DNA of 64,000 bases from Apus apus (GCF_020740795.1 NC_067305.1:3968001-4032000); one strand, 5' to 3'; counted from the first letter of the stretch, positions 1 to 15,209 are shown. The notes: a model not told the origin generated them from the sequence alone. Translations and numbers: made by a program.

Positions 1-1640
1 TAAATCCTTCTTGCTTTCACCCACTTGCCTCCCAGCACACACACAGACACAGCAAGGTGTGCATGCACACAGAGTCACCTGTGTGTGTGATTGTCTGCAG
101 GTGGCTGCTGTGACCCCTGGAATCCTGTCCCTGCTGGATCCATCCTGTTCCGTGCCTGGTGTTGCTCAGACATGGTGGAGATCGATGGCTTTGAGATTGG
201 ACTCTGGTCAAGGGATTTGAAGTCTGATTTGAGGTGAGTCCTGCTCCAAGTATAGCTCAAAATCAAATTTTAGTTGTTGCAGGGAGAGGGAAGAGAAACA
301 GAGTAGGTGAAATAACAGCTACTGTCTAGCTAAGATAAGCCAGGCAAGACAAAATATTAATTCTGTTTTTGTTAGCACACCAAACAGAGGGAGCTGTAAT
401 TCCATTCTCCTGTCCAAATCAGAGAAAATTACTGTCACCAATGGTGCATAATTCAGGGCTGATAAATCATTGAAACCAGATAGAAATGGTAACATCCCCT
501 GGTTGATGTCACTGATAATAAAGCCTGTGTGGGAAAGGGAGATCCTCTGAGCTAGTGGCTCAGGTTCCATTGTGAATGGAGGTGTGGGTAGGCTTTGAAG
601 CTCTCTTAAGGTTCACAAGCCTCACTAGTAGTGGAGAACATTTCCAACCCAGACTGCACCCTGACATCTTGTATCTCCCCATTACACAAGCCCAGCACTG
701 ATTTTGAGCCATCTCCTCAAGCTCATGGCTGTGTCCATCCACTTGCTCCAAAGGGTGGATGGGATGACTTCAGACCTGGAGGAGGCCTGAAGATAAAGCC
801 CTGCCCTGCTCTGCTCTGCTTGCTCCCAGCTCTGCCAAGTGATTCACTGTGTCATCTTGAGCAATCTCCATGGCTAGACACATCCCCTTTCATATCAGAT
901 GGCTCATGCAGGTGTCCTCATTAACCTCATTAACTAATGATCACACACGTCTGCTCATGAGACTCGCTTTGAGTCTTGGTGTGCAGCTATTGCTCCATCA
1001 GCCCACCCTAATCCACCCAACATGATCAGAAGTTTCTTTCCAACATTTGAAGCACAACAGGGGTAAAAGGAGAGTGAATGGGGCTCAGTGCTTGGAAAAC
1101 AAAGGTATTGGAAGTGAAACACAAGGAGTTCAAATCAGGATTGAGAGAAAACTATTCCCTGCTCTATGAAGTCATTTCAGAAGGAGGACGCAGCCAGTTT
1201 CTGGAGCATCCTTGGTTTGTCATTGCTGCTTAAATCACTTTGGGCTGCCCTGGAGGAGTGGGGCCCTAATCACCACCAGAGACAAAACAAAGCCAGGAAA
1301 AAAATCTCCTGGCTTTGGGAAGTAGGGAAGCCTGTGGTTCAAGCTGTGTCTCTGCAGGAGCTGGAGAAAGCTGCAGCTTTCTGCAGCCACCTGGAGCTTA
1401 ATTGTCACTTAAAGGAACTATCTTGTGCCTTTATCCCTAAGAAAAACTACTATTTGTATGGAGCAGACAGATGGGGAAGCACTTTGGAAACTGCTTTGTG
1501 TAGATCTGCTGCCCCTCCTTTCCCCGTGTTGAAGTGAAAGAAATAGAAACAGAATTCAGGCAAGAGTGAAGTGAAGGAGAAGAGGTGCTGGGCAGAGCTT
1601 GAGCTCCAGAAGCTGGAGTAGGAGAGAGCAGATCAAACAA

Positions 1641-2065
1641 AATCACAGAGTCACAGAATGGTGGGGGCCTCTGGAGATCATCTGTGCGTCCCCCTGCTAG
1701 AGCAGGATCCCCTAGAGCAGATCCTACAGGAACACATCCAGGTGGGATTGGAATGTCTCCAGGGATGGAGACTCCATGACCTCCCTGGGCAGCCTGTCCC
1801 AGGGCTCTGTTACTCTCAGAGTCAAGAAGTGTTTTCTCACCTTCAGGTTAAACTTCCTGTGCTCCAGTTTGTGCCCATTGCCCCTTGTCGTGTCACTGGG
1901 CACCCCTGAGCAGAGTCTGGCCCCATCCTCCTGCCACCCCCTGGAGATATTCACCAGCACTGATCAGATCCCCCCTCAGCCTCCTTTTCTCTCAGCTGAG
2001 CAGCCCCAGCTCTCCCAGCCTTTAATGCTTCCAAGATGCTTCCAAGCATCCCCTGATCTTGTGTC
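1641..2065 (-). mobile_element. CR1 LINE fragment, 3' end
   Basis: Read on the minus strand this ends in the CR1 tail pattern of short CTGTGATT-like repeats (plus strand: aatcacagagtcacagaat). Upstream of that it carries the usual CR1 3' region, with the antisense phrases for 'dispute-free' CR1 landmarks such as ctccctgggcagcctgtccc and cccttgtcgtgtcactgg. It is 5'-truncated, as most avian CR1 copies are. The far boundary near 2065 is approximate. Confidence 0.8.
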
Positions 2066-4116
2066 CCTCTCCCAAGCCCCTGCAGCTGGTCACTGGCACA
2101 CATCCTGAGGGACTGGCCCTACATCTCACCAAGGGCACCTTTCTTGCTTTTGCTGCTTTTGGTGTTACCATAATTGATGTTTTCAGGGAGTTCTCCCAGC
2201 ATTTGGTAGCCCAGTGCCATTACTGGGATTCTGCCAGGAAGACTATTTCTTCTCTCCTTTAAAGAAAAAAGGAAGCTCTTTTCTCTTTCATTTATACCAG
2301 GAATAACTCCTTGCTGAAATCTGCTACTTGCTGTGGGATAAAGGCACTGCACTGACAGACCTGAGAGCTGACAACTTACTGTTAAACTACCCAAAAGTCA
2401 CCTCCCAAGTGGTGGAGGAGGAGTAGCAGCAGGAGACTCCTCTTCCAGCATCTTTTTGCTGTACTAAAAGCTTCAGGGGAGGCTGTAAGAAAGCAGAACT
2501 GGACCGGTCTAGCCTGATGTACCCAGAGCTTAAACTAGAGGTGGCTTAAAGCCTGAATTGTTTGGGTTTTTTTTACCCTCTTCATTGCCACAGTCTCACC
2601 TCATAACATCATGTCCAGGCTCCCTTCTCAACGTCTCTCTGAGCACTTGGTACTTGGCACCCAGGCCTCTTTCCCACACTGCAGAATCCAGAAGGATGCT
2701 CCACAGCAAGGATGGACTTCAGTGCTTAGGGGTAGACCAAGGCTCCAGTTAATCATTCTTCCTTTGCTTCTTTCATTCCCAATGTTAGTGTCTCATGAGT
2801 CTGTGGGTGGCTCACCTTACTCAGAGCTCTGTCTCTCCTTCATCCAAGCATCTTTATACAGATCCAGGTACATTGTTGCATTCTCAGCATATGGCTTTCA
2901 AGCACTTGCTTTTAGAAGCACTAAAATCACCTACAATAATCCAGACTCTCTCCCACCCCACCACATCCTCCAGTTCACAACCAGGAGCAATCACCAAAGG
3001 CTTTATATTTAAAAAAAAAACTTACTGTGACCATTCAAACCATCCAATATTATCTGCACTTGCCCTGGGAGGCAGAGCAGACACTGGGAAGGTCTTCCAG
3101 CTATCAGCATAAACATGGATTAACTGGAAGATGACACTGGGTCAGTAAGATGTGTTCTAGGGATTCATATCCCAAATAAGCAAGATTTCCATTCTGGAAG
3201 AATCAGTATTTTTTTTTTAGGAAGTGACACATATCCTGGAATAACTACTTCTCTAGTCAAAAAGCTTAATTCCTAGCAGTTTCTTGCTTTCATTTTCTTG
3301 TCCTTGATCCTCAGCTCATGTACATCAGCATCTCTTTACAGAATGCAATAGAAATCTGTCTGTTTATGTGAGCTAAAGATCTGGTCCAAGTCTCAGTCTC
3401 TGTTACAAACAATTTTCAAAGAGATTCTTGGCAAATGAAGAAGGAAAATAAAAGTCTTTTTGTACTCTGAAATTTCCCAGGAATAAAACAAATACACAGT
3501 CAAAACTATTCAAATGACATTTCAGGAGATCAGTCATAGAATCTATTAATGCATTTCTTTTTAAACAGATGGAATTTGCAAATTTACTCTGGGCTTATAG
3601 GCCAACCTGTTCCATTGCCATCATGGCCAAACCTGATTTCTGACATGAGACCCAGCTCTGTGTTCACAAGGGTCTCCATGTGCTGAGCTGGATGGGATTC
3701 TGCCCACTATGGATAGGATTTAATTAGAGGGATAACTGAGTAAGAATCTTAGCAAGGCTGTAGCAGCTCTTGAAGCCAGGTTGCAGGCATATTCAAGGCA
3801 GTCAGACATATGCCCACCAAAAACCACTTGATTTTTCAGAATACAAGAAAAGAATCAAGTGTGGGGTCTCACATCCATGCTCAAATCCAAGCAGTGCCAA
3901 ACCCTGGGGAAAGCTGTTCTGACATCAATGTGTGTGCTCCCTCAGTGAAGCTCTGCACAGCACAGTCCAGTCCACAGCATTTATAGCTAAAGGTTGAAGT
4001 TCCAAGTGGGCCTGATTTCCCCCCTGCACAGTGTGAACAGTCAATTATAACTATTCCCACTTTTAAGGTCCATGAGTGAAGAGTTTTATTCCTGTAATAG
4101 CAAGTAACTGCCCCCC

Positions 4117-4255
4117 ATAGAATCACAGGCTGGTTTGGGTAGGAAGGGACCTTAAAGGTCATCCAGTCCCGCCCCCTGCAGGGGCAGGGACACCTCCCAC
4201 CAGCCCAGGTTGCTCCAAGCCCCATCCAACCTGCCCTTCAACACTTGTCCTTTGC
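4117..4255 (-). mobile_element. CR1 LINE fragment, 3' end
   Basis: The plus strand starts atagaatcacaggctggttt and continues through gaagggaccttaaaggtcat and tccaacctgcccttcaacac. This is the complement of the last ~140 bp of avian CR1. It is strongly 5'-truncated. Confidence 0.88.
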
Positions 4256-7200
4256 AGACCAGTGCTGCCCATGACTGCCCAGGGTGCATCCTTGCAGAGC
4301 TGGGCTTGGGCTGGAGTCCAGGTACTTCTCATTTCTGCTCTGTTTGCTTCCACTTCACAACTTGGACGCCAACTTCACCACCATGGATGGAATAAGCCTG
4401 TGGTACATGGCAAATGGAGTTAGAGAGGCAGTGAGCAATGAGTAAGCTGCAGCTTCTGTTTGTGTATCAACACCACAGCTATCAGGTGCATCCTGGCTGC
4501 AGGCACGAGTTCCAGGTGGTGCTGTGCAGAGCAGGCCCAAGCCATGGCAGGCTGCAGGGCCAGCCAGGAGGGACCTCTCACTAATTAAGCCCATCTGACC
4601 TGCAGGAATAAGCCTAAACAAGAGTAAGCCATAACAATCACAGCTCTTTGAAAGCCCCTGTTTCTCAGAGAGGCTTTAATAGCTTTATAAAATCAGGAAA
4701 GTATTCATTGTAACAACTTACAGATGGGAACATAAAGGCTCTGAGAGGTGGTGACTGGCACGTTCAGATGCTGGTTGAGATCCATGCATACTTTGTTGCT
4801 AACAACCCAGAAAGCTTTGACTGTGCATGTCTCAGGTTGAACATCTACACATTAAAGCAACCCTAGACAGGAGCCACTTGTGAACATCTTGCCTAATTCA
4901 TTTCCTAAGGATCCCACAGAAAATGGCAGAGAAATAGAAAGAGGGGGTGCTGACCACACTGCTCCCCCAGCTCTTCTCACCAGGAAGCTGTGGGCCAGGC
5001 TCTGTGGTATTCTGACATCAGGCTCTAGCCAGTCCCTAGCAAGAAGGCTGTCCAGGCACACAGTTATCCAGCTTCCAGAAAACTCTTTACCTTTGAAACA
5101 CTCTCCAGAACTGTTATTACCATGTTTTTTCCTGGTTACCAACAGGATTTGTATTTGAATAATTGCTTTGCCCCTCCCTGAATCCTATTGACTTAGGGCT
5201 TTCGTTTGTTTGTGTGTCATCATCTCCTCCTCTTGTTTTAATTAAGATGCATTTTACTAATTATCCAAAGAGAAACATGAACACAGATTAAAAACTAAAT
5301 TAAGTAAGAAGCTGGGGTAGCTGAGATTCAAGGGAAGGGGCTGACGTGGCTCTGCTCTTACTCAGACATTGTGCTTTTCCAGTGCTTTTCACCCAGGGAG
5401 TCTAGTTTGCTGCTCAGACATTGATTATTCCTCTGTTTCCCTGTGAAAAGTGCCCCATGAGCACTGGGCTCTGTGCCTCCCCAGGCACAGAGGGGAGGAA
5501 TAATTTGCCCACGGGGACAGAGAATGACACAGTGTCCTGTTAGATCCATTAGGGAGGGTCATGGCTCCATTCTGACCATCTGACTGAACACAGCAAGAGT
5601 GGAAGTTTAACAGTATTTTGTTTATCTACTGAAAGGTCTCCTGTGCATCCCAGGAAATTCTGACCATTGCTGGTGGGAAGGCAACAAATTTTACATACTT
5701 TGGGGAAATCAGAATAGGTCTGTCCTTCCCAGAGCTCAGTCCTCCTGCTCTACCTTCTGAACACAAGAGCAACAGGAGCAAATTGAAGCGACTTCAAAAC
5801 CAAGCTCAGCACTTCAGCCTCATCATTTGGATTCTGCAAAAGCTAGTGAGAGCAGGGCTCCTTGCTGCTGTCTGTTGGCACAGGTTTATTTGTTTGAAAA
5901 GGCTAATCAGCTATCAGGATGCAGAGGCAATTGCTTGAATGTAAAGGAAAAGGAAGAAATTGTTCAAAGCTATTCAGATGAGGTAGCAGGGTTTGTGTTT
6001 TGCTGTCGGGGTGCAGCCAACTGGCAAATGCTGAGCCACAGTCTGGTGTAAATCCAGATGAATTCCATTAGAATCAACAGACTTGCTTCCAATTTATTCT
6101 GATGTAACAGAGAGCATGATATTTCCATTTAGATTTACATTAGATTTGTTTCCTGTTTTCCATAATTCAGTCAGTTTCCATTGTGTGGAAAAACAGCCTG
6201 AGCCAGATCTTGTTCTCATTTGCATTGGATGAAAACAGTTGTTTCAAATGGAGCTACACTGGATTTATAATTGCATAAATGAGAGTAAAATCTATTCCAA
6301 GTGAGAGTTTCCCAGGGTGTTGCCATGTGGGAACACCCCTGCTGTGGGGATCAGGTGCTTTGCCATCAATTTCAGTGGAGAATTTTCTTCTAAATCCTGA
6401 ACTGGACCCCTGAGCTTGGCAGTGCCTGCTGCTACACCCATGGTATAGGAGCTGCTCTTGCCTTCAGAAGATGAGCTCAGAAGCCACCACCATCTCATCA
6501 CCTGCCATACAAATACCATGCACTGGCTCAGCAGAAAGCTATGAACTGAGGTAGAAGTCTTCCTCAAAAGATGTATTGGCCTTGATGTATTTCATTTGCC
6601 ACACACACTGTTTATAACCCAAGCTCTCTGTGTTGCCTTTGGCCTCCTCCAGATCTTCCCCCCTTGAGGCCTTTCCAGCTCCCCTTGCTCAGTTGGTATG
6701 GGAAGCATGAGGAGCAACGCAGTGATGCTCTGGCAGGTAAGGCTGCTCTTTTGGTGGCCAAGCTGCTGGCAGTAGTTTGGGTTATTACTAACAGTGGGTA
6801 AGAGGGTTAATTCCTGGCAACATCTGCAATCAAATGGATTTGCTCCTTCCCATTGAAGCTGCTTATTTCACTGCCAGTGGGAAAATAGGGGCATTTAGAG
6901 TCATTTATGGTAGCTGGAAAGGCTTTTCTGAGTAGATATATCAGTGATGTTGCCATAGCTTCAAGAAGGACTTTGAACTCAGCTCATCCATCTGGCTTCT
7001 TCACCTCTCACTCCTGATCCTCTGTCCTCTAGGAGCCATCATTTCAGTGGGACAGGAGCAGGCATTGCTCTCACTCTGCATCTTCCAGGTACTGCACAAA
7101 CTCCCCTAACTCTTCAAACACTTGCCTCCTGCCTGCCAGCTAGAGCACTTGGTCAGCCTGGATATTCCATCTCAGTTCTCTGAGATGAGTTTTGCTGTGG

Positions 7201-8217
7201 AACCAGGCAGCCTGAGTCTTTGTTAGCCAGGGCCTGGGGAAATGCAAAGCTGATCTGCAGTAAAAGCAGCTACCTCAGCAACATATCACTTTACATCAGT
7301 GTGCCTTGCCATTTAAATGAAGACATAGCTCTCCCATTTGCATTTGCAGGACTCTTGTGTTTTTAATTCCAGGGTAACTTTATATTCCGTTACAAATATA
7401 AAGATTTCTCTTCATTTACAATATTTAGCACCAAACATGGGAAGACATCAACCACCAGAACAACCACAACGACACAAATTACAGTAACACACTTGCAAGG
7501 CTATCAGTATTAGGAGCACATTATGTGGCAGATTGAATTTTCAACATCTCTACCCTTCTCTCCCCACGTAAGCTCGGAGAGCCTGGAAATCACCCCATGG
7601 GTTTGGCCTGCAGTATATAAACCAGAGCCTTGGAAAAACAAGGCAATCATCAAATTTCCAGTGTGGGTGGCAATCTGTCTGTTAGGTTTGCACACACATG
7701 CATTATCAGGGCCCACGAGTGCCTAAAGGCAGAGTTACAGAGAGCAGCTCGTGCCTCTGAAACACAAAAGCTCACCAGGTTCTCCTCTGCTGCTTCCCAG
7801 CCAGCAGCAAGTGAGCAGCCCCATCCTGCTGTAACAAAGGCTGACATAAATACTTATTTGTGATTTTGTTCCCCACAGTTTATATTCCACCATGCAATTT
7901 GCATTACAACTGCCTCCTAATTGTCCATTTTAGCAGGCAAAGAGCAATCTGATACAGATTATCATATGTGAGGGAAAGCAGCAACATCAAAAAATAGGTG
8001 CTACCAGCCAGAGACAGCCTTCCTGTCTCCTGGGGTTTGGACACCAGCTGATTAAGCAACTGGGCAGAACTGCCTGGAATTAACATAAGCTGAAAGAAAC
8101 AACCCACCAGGACAGTGGGAGTCTGCTCAACCAAAGTGACAGTGCTGTTCATCAGGGCCTCCTGGTAGCCCTGAGTGTCTGAGGCAAAGTAGTCCTAGAA
8201 GCACCTTTGAGGTGACA

Positions 8218-8470
8218 GTATCTGAAGGGGCTCCAGGAAAGCTGGGGAGGGACTTTTCACAAGGGCTTGTAGTGAGAGGACGGGGTGATGGATTAAAACT
8301 GGAAGAGGGAGATTTTGGTTGGACATGAGGAGGAAATTCTGGAGTGTGAGGGTGGTGAGAGCCTGGCCCAGGCTGCCCAGGGAAGCTGTGGCTGCCCCAT
8401 CCCTGGCAGTGTTGAAGGGCAGGTTGGATGGTCCTGGCACGGTGCTGGGAGCCCCTGGGAGGTCACGAGG
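8218..8470 (+). mobile_element. CR1 LINE fragment lacking its 3' tail
   Basis: Sense-strand CR1 3' region: gggacttttcacaagggctt, then gagggtggtgagagcctggc, then gaagctgtggctgccccatc and gggcaggttggatggtcctg. The usual terminal block (AAGGTCCCTTCCAACC and the 8-bp tail repeats) is missing, so both ends are truncated or diverged. Confidence 0.75.
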
Positions 8471-11400
8471 CACGTTTGGCCTCAGCCTGTCTGAGGCAGA
8501 GCTGCCATGGGGCCAGAGCCCCAGAAATTAGTGTGTGGCCCTGAGAAGAAAGCCATGTGGCTGAAAACCAGGAACACCTGGGAGAGCATTTCCAGGAGGC
8601 AACAGTGCACAGCCAGCCTGACTGAGAGAGGCTCATGGCCCAGCTGCCCTGTGCCAACCAGCCCCTGCAAGGAAACCTGGGGCAGCTGCCACAGATCAGA
8701 GTGTGCAGGAGCTTCTGGGGAGGGAAATCCATAATGAAGCAGCCTCAAAGGAGAGATGACACAGCCTGCTTGAGACCCCGAGAGCTCAGCCAGCACAGCC
8801 ACTACCTGGGATTCTCCTGGATATGAAAAAACCTTTGTCTTCCCAGGGCCACTCGTGCAGACTCATTCATTAGAAGGCAGGGCAGGAAATTAAACAAGGC
8901 AGGTGAATTTAAGCCAGACTTCACAGCCTGCATCTGTTCCTCCACTTCCTCTGGGTACAACACTGTTGTAACTTTTTAAAAGTAAATGTAGTGCTGAGGA
9001 AAGCTGCCAGGCTGATGGCCCTGTACACTGAAGCACTTGATGCATCCACAACTCGGGGACAGCAGAAGCACAGAGGAGCTGCTGAGACATGCCTCAGCCT
9101 GAGCTGCCTTGCTGCAGCACAGCAGGTCGTGGAGCTGGCCTGCCTGGACTTGTCTTCTGTCCACAAAGCTCAAGAGGAGAAGCTGGCTGTGAAGGCCTGG
9201 CTGCAGCTCCAAGGTGGAGGTGAACACAGCAGCAAGCAACAGTGCTTTTGGTAATCCTGTCAGAGGTGCCCCAGCATTAGCAGGATCCCAGAGGTGAACC
9301 CTCCTGACAAGAAGAAATCCCAGCCATGATGCAGCTTGGGAAGTTGGAAATGCCTCCATCTTGCAGTAGGCCCAGGCTGGCATGCAGACAGCAGCTTGCA
9401 CCTTCAGCTTAGTCCTTGGTCTTGTCCACACCTGTGTTTCACAGACAACAAAGAAAACACCCATTTCAGAGCAGTTCTTACTCTCAGCATCTTTCTGGTA
9501 CTTGAACATTCAATATACTCTGCAGATTAAAGAGCCTGGCTGTTTTTTGGTGGACCTAAACAAGCAAGGAGAGATGGGTCATTGCAAACAAGACACCTGT
9601 TTTGCCACTTAAGTGTGTGTTCAAAAGAGGATTCTCAAAGCCTCTGCCCATTTATAGACCAGACTTTCTTCTTGGCCAGACTCAGGTAAGCCCCAAAATT
9701 CCAAAATATTTTGTAAAAAGTGGCTGTCACCTTTTCTGTGTGCAACTGAGTTTTGTGATCCCAGTATTTAGCAAAGCATTAAGGATGCTTGAAACTAAGG
9801 AGTAAGAGGCAGCACAGGCAGTGGAGAACAAGTGACTTCCCAGTCCTCTCATCACTGGAGGGTGGCACAGCCCTATCTGCAAAGCATTATAAAGCTCTTG
9901 AGGGAAAACAACATAATGAACAGTCAAAGAAGGAAAGAAAAGTCAGCTCTTGTTCCTCAGAGCAGAGCCTCTTGTGTACCTTGCATTGGATTATGGCATA
10001 GAGGGAAAAAACAAACACCTCAAATAGATGCAGTTAGTTTTACCTCTTTTTGTGCTGTACCTGTTTCCAGGTGGTTTGCTTTTTCTTTCTCCTTCTTTGC
10101 CCCACGTGATAAGATCCATCAGTGGAAGGACAGCAACCAAACGAGCTCTCCCTGCTCTGAAGAAAGGCAGCAACTGTGCTTAGAATAAAAGATTGTCAGG
10201 CAGATTTGAAGTGTCAATCAAACCCTATCTCTGAAAAAAACATTAGTCCAGGCAGCTCCCCACACCACCACAGTTAATTTACTCTTTCCAGATATCCTCC
10301 TGAGCTGCAAAAAGCCTTCCAGAGCTGCCAGCTATAGGTGAGAGGTGTTAAGAGTAGATACTGGACCTCATTCAACTCAGGTCAGTTTGCCTTTTGCAGA
10401 GCAAAAGACTCTGCTTATCAGGTCCAGAGAAGTGGACACTGCTCTGCCAGGCTTTGTGAGGCAAACTCTGCCTGGACTTAGGACTCTGCTGTGTGTGTCC
10501 CATCTTCAGCAGCACATCCTCACTTGAATATTGTTATTATTAGCATTTCAGTTCTTATTTATGAGTGCACCCAGGCTCTTTCTAAGCACCCAGGCAAGCA
10601 CTGGCTTTGCTCCAAGCAATTCGTTCTCCCAGGACAGAGCAGACGCGCGGAGGCGCCGCACGGTCAGGTGGCAGAAATGCTGACCAAACAGCCCCAGCAC
10701 TCTCTGCCTTGTGCCTGGCTTGTTGGTTGACCTTGGAAAAGTCACATTCCTTCCTCCCATGCTTAGTCCCATCCCACTCTTTGTCCATCTCAGTTGCTTG
10801 GAGTGAAGGATCTCCAGCTGTGACTGTGTTCGCGGCTTTGGCTTAAAATCTCTGTCTGTGCAAAGTCCAAGGAAGTACTTGGAGAAACGTGGTTGTTCCT
10901 AGCAAACTAAAAAGGAAAGGAAAGGGAGAAACTCCATTTTCCATGGCATTTCTTCAAATGCTTTTGTTGGAGAAAAAGAATCAAATGTTTTCTCATTGCC
11001 AAAAAAGTCCAGAAAGGCATGTTTTTCAGCTAAAGAGCAGCAAATGCAGGTTTGGGGCACTCAATAAGCCAGTTGCAGTCATTGACATTTTCAGGGGAAA
11101 GTATTGCAGTGGTTAAGGAAACATCCATTTTGTCCTGAAAGTAAGTTTGAACCTAAAAATCAAGTTGTTGTATGAGCAGAGGAACTGGTGAAACCCGTTC
11201 TTCTGATTTGTGTATTATAGCTGCTTTTTCTCTCTTCCTTTCTTGGTGCTCCCAGCTCACTGGAAGATCCCCAGGGCACCCTTATCCCCTGCAGATCTCC
11301 CCAGCAAAGTCCCTGGCTCTTCCCAACAAGCTTCTTGCTTTGCAGACAAGGGGCAGCAAGTGCAGGAGCTGGTTTGACATGAGGCAGGTACTGACTGACC

Positions 11401-14400
11401 AGCCAGTATCTAAATGCCAGCTGGTCACCTGGCTGCTGCATTTCAGAACAGATAGGGAGCAAGAGGTGTAATTACCTATCCTTCAGGAGGATATTAACTT
11501 AAATGTCTCTCTTCTATCCATCTGCTGGAGTTTTTTTTCTTGAAAATTGCAGGAATCTTTGGTCTGTGAGACCTTTCTCTTTCCATCAAATTGGGTTGAA
11601 TCAGGTCAGCTGGTTCAGAATTTATTGGAGCAGAGGGACTGGCACACTGATGGAAGAACAACACAAAGAGGCTCATTGCCTTGTAAACCCTGGCTCAAAA
11701 ATCAGGCAGTTTTGCTACAACAGTGGGTCCCTCATGTCAGGTGAGGTAGTTGCCATAACAGTGACTCACCAGTCTCTTTCCTTTGGATATATAAAGGCTG
11801 TCGAGCTCCAGGACTGCCTATAGTGCATTGCTTACTTGCTGTAGAGAGCCTTCAGCCTGAAAATCAGGTCCCTGCTGTAGAGGAACTGCTCTGAGGAACA
11901 AAGTCTGTCCCTAACCTGAGTCACTTACAGCTGGATGGACAAAGATGGGGGAGAAAGGAAAGAAAAAATTCTCTCATACTTACAAGTAGGAAAACAAAAG
12001 CCAAGATCAGCAACTTACTGAGGAATCCTGTGAGAGTTGGAAGGAGTCTCAGATGTCCAGTGTCCCCAGGCAGGGCTCTAAGCAAAGTCCAATTCAGCTT
12101 CTTCTCACTTTGTCACCCTTTTGTGGGCATTTCTGCTTCAGTGCCCTCAGGAGCTGAGTCAGTGTTACCCACGCTTCTCTGGCAGCTGAGCCCTCATGGC
12201 AGGCTGATGAGGAAATGTTATTTGTTGTTTTGTTTGGGTTAATTATTCATGGATATTGTGCTGAAAACACTGGGGCTGCTTTCTGAACAGTCCCGGAGCT
12301 GGCGTGCAGGGAGGGACTTACCAGAGGCTGGGGCTGGCCTGCCTTGCCATGGCCAAGCTCTCTCCCATCTGCTTCCCTTCAGCCCTTGTCACTCTCCCCC
12401 TCTCCCATGGCTTTGGCTGTGCTCGTGGGCATTATCTGAATAAGAAAGAGGCAAAGACTTGGAGAGCAGTAGACATGCAATCACAACTGGCTTTTGACCA
12501 AGGAGGCACTGACCCTGGTGTGGGGAGAATATAAACCTGATCCTCTGGTTAGTTTGTTCAGTCACACTGCACAGCTGAGGATAAGCCACTTGCAGGGGTT
12601 CTGACCTGTTCATCCTTCTGCAAAAAATGCCTTGACCCTCCAGATAACCTGCAACTGGCTGGAAGCCTTTTTCCCATAGGGAAGGCTCTCCCTCTTCAGT
12701 CCATGCTCCTGAAAATACATTTTTCATCTCAGAACAGGGCAGTAGCTTTGGGAGCACTTTGAGATGTTTACAGTAAGACAGAGCTTGAATTGCTCTAGGC
12801 ACAATCACCCCCAGGAATGAGCACTAAATGCTGGTTTTCTGGTGGTAATGGTTCCATAAGCATTTTCTGACAGGAGTACAGACCTTGCAGAGAAGACTTA
12901 AACTCAGCAAAAGTAGCATTACTTTCTTAGTTACTCTTAAGAAGACCCTTAGCAATCACCCAGGGCTACTCCATGTAGAGGCTGCAGCTCTGGCAAGTTT
13001 GTAGGGGCAGCTCTTCAGGGCTGGCATTTGTTTGGAGAGCTCATTATCATGCCTTGCAGCAGCTCTGCCGGGGAGCCTCCCCACCCAGCCCAGCCAGGAA
13101 GTGCAGAGCTGAGTCTTTTGACTCCTGTGAGTTGCTCTTTGCAATTCTGCAGCTGAGAAACTGAGCCTGTGCTGCAACCATTTCATCAAGACTTAGAGAA
13201 GTTCAAAGTTTATGGGGTGGGGTTTTTTGTTAGGTTCTAGCAAAGGACACTACAAGTCTGCTTAGGTTGGTGTCAGGCTCTGGTTGGGGTTTCTGCAAAG
13301 CTCAGAACAGGATTCATATTTCAGCAGCATTTGGTTCCCGACTGGAAATTTCAGGGGATTGTCATAACTAAGGATTTGCTGTGAGCTCACCCTGTAGCAC
13401 ATCAGGCCCACAAAACACCAGGACACAGGAGAGGACGTTTATCCCAACTGGGCAAAATCCTCACCTGGTATAAATCAGCACAACTACAGAGATGTCCAAG
13501 AAGCTAGGCCGTATCACACCAGAAAACAAACCTGGTTTAGAAGGCACTTCCCATTAATTCTTTCCCTAGAGCCAAGACAGACCCCCTGTGGGACACCCAT
13601 CAGCTCATCTGCTGCAATCCCATGCAACTGCACAGGGGAGGAGTTCAGATCCTATGGACCATGTTCTCCACTGATGCAACCCTCTGCTTCTGTGAAATGA
13701 GCTTCTTGGGCTGAACAGTAAGAAACTGAGCTAAATGCAGGTGTCATTTCCTGGCCTGTGGGCTGCAACAGGTCAGCAGAGGTAACTGCACCAGGGCTTT
13801 TGGGACTTCAAAATCTGTATCACAGAACTGATTGCAAGCAGTTTACACCAGAAGAGAGCTTGGCCCATGAATAAATAATACACATAAATACTGCCTTCAG
13901 CCACAGAGATGGAGAAGTCAGTCCCCCACCTGGCTGTTGCCTGAGTAACACATCTCTAGGAGGGTATTTTTTAAGCCAGTGTAATTTATCCAGTAGATGG
14001 AAGCAGGCCTGTTAAGGCCATACCAGGTCAACATATGTCTAAGCATGTGCTGAAGAACTTAATTAGTTCTCCCTGAGAAGAGAGACTCCCTGTGCTATTT
14101 AAAGGCTCGTTATCCTACTGTGAGATGCCTTGGAGCCTGCTGCTAGGCCTGAGCTGAACAGGGCAAGTCTGTAGTAGTTAGATGGGAGTGAAAAGTCTCC
14201 TCCATGCTGAGGAGTAACTGCTGAGCAACCCCAGGAGCTGGAAGGTCAGTGCCAGAAGGAGGCATCACAGAATCATACTGGAACCCAGTGTGAAGGGCTC
14301 CATTTGTTCTGGGCTGTAATGTTGGCTTTCTGTGCAGGGTCAAACTGTGGAGATCCCGTTCTTTTTCTGCTTTCTGTTTTTCAAGATCCAGCATCATCTG

Positions 14401-15209
14401 CTGTGTTTGGTGGCTGCTTCTCAGGCAATTCCAGTGAGAGGAGGGGTGACAGGATGGAGGAGTAATGGAGACAGTAGTTTCTTGGGATCAGCTGAACTGG
14501 ACCTTATGCAAGTGGCTCAGTCACAGTTTTCATTTACAAAGGCAGAAATCAGAGGCTGTAAACTGAATGCCAAGAAAGGAATTAGCCGGGTTCCCCAAAG
14601 GTGGATGGTTTTGTTATTCTGCCAGGAGGCAGCTCCTTCAGTGGGTGGACCTTTGGAAGACCAGGCTGAACAGGCTCTGAATGCTGAAACAGGGTCCCAG
14701 GCATATTACAGCTGGTATGAGCCCTGGTGCTCACCAAGGATGCTGAGGCTGGATTGTGGAATAGGGAGAATCCTGGACAAGCTTATCTTGTAAGAGTGGC
14801 TTGTAGACCACGTGGGACCTTGGTCTGCTCTTGGAGCTGTCAGGAGTTCTTCCTAGATGAGTTGTTATGGTAACAGAGCTAATGCCCTGAGATAGATGTT
14901 TTCAGGTGGCTCCAGGCCAGAAAATCAACACCAGGAGATTCCAGATAATAGACTTCTACTCAACTCACTGCTGGCATCTACTTTATTTAACCTATTCACC
15001 AATGACCTGATGAACTCCATTCTCCAGGCAAGCCATACATGATGACAATAGCTGCTTGGCCTCAGTGAACTTGAGCTTCTAAAAGACTGAGGGGACCCCA
15101 CGTGCTGTGGCTGAGTCTGTGCCAGCAAAATGAGCGTGCCCAGGACTGCATGGAGAGGACAGCTGGCACCGAGGGGCCAATGTCTTCATGTTGCATTCTT
15201 ACCCTCCAA

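Noticed and set aside
14900-15205. Possible upstream extension of the CR1 copy at 15,210
   Set aside because: Only one phrase resembles CR1, and the rest is too diverged to support a boundary.
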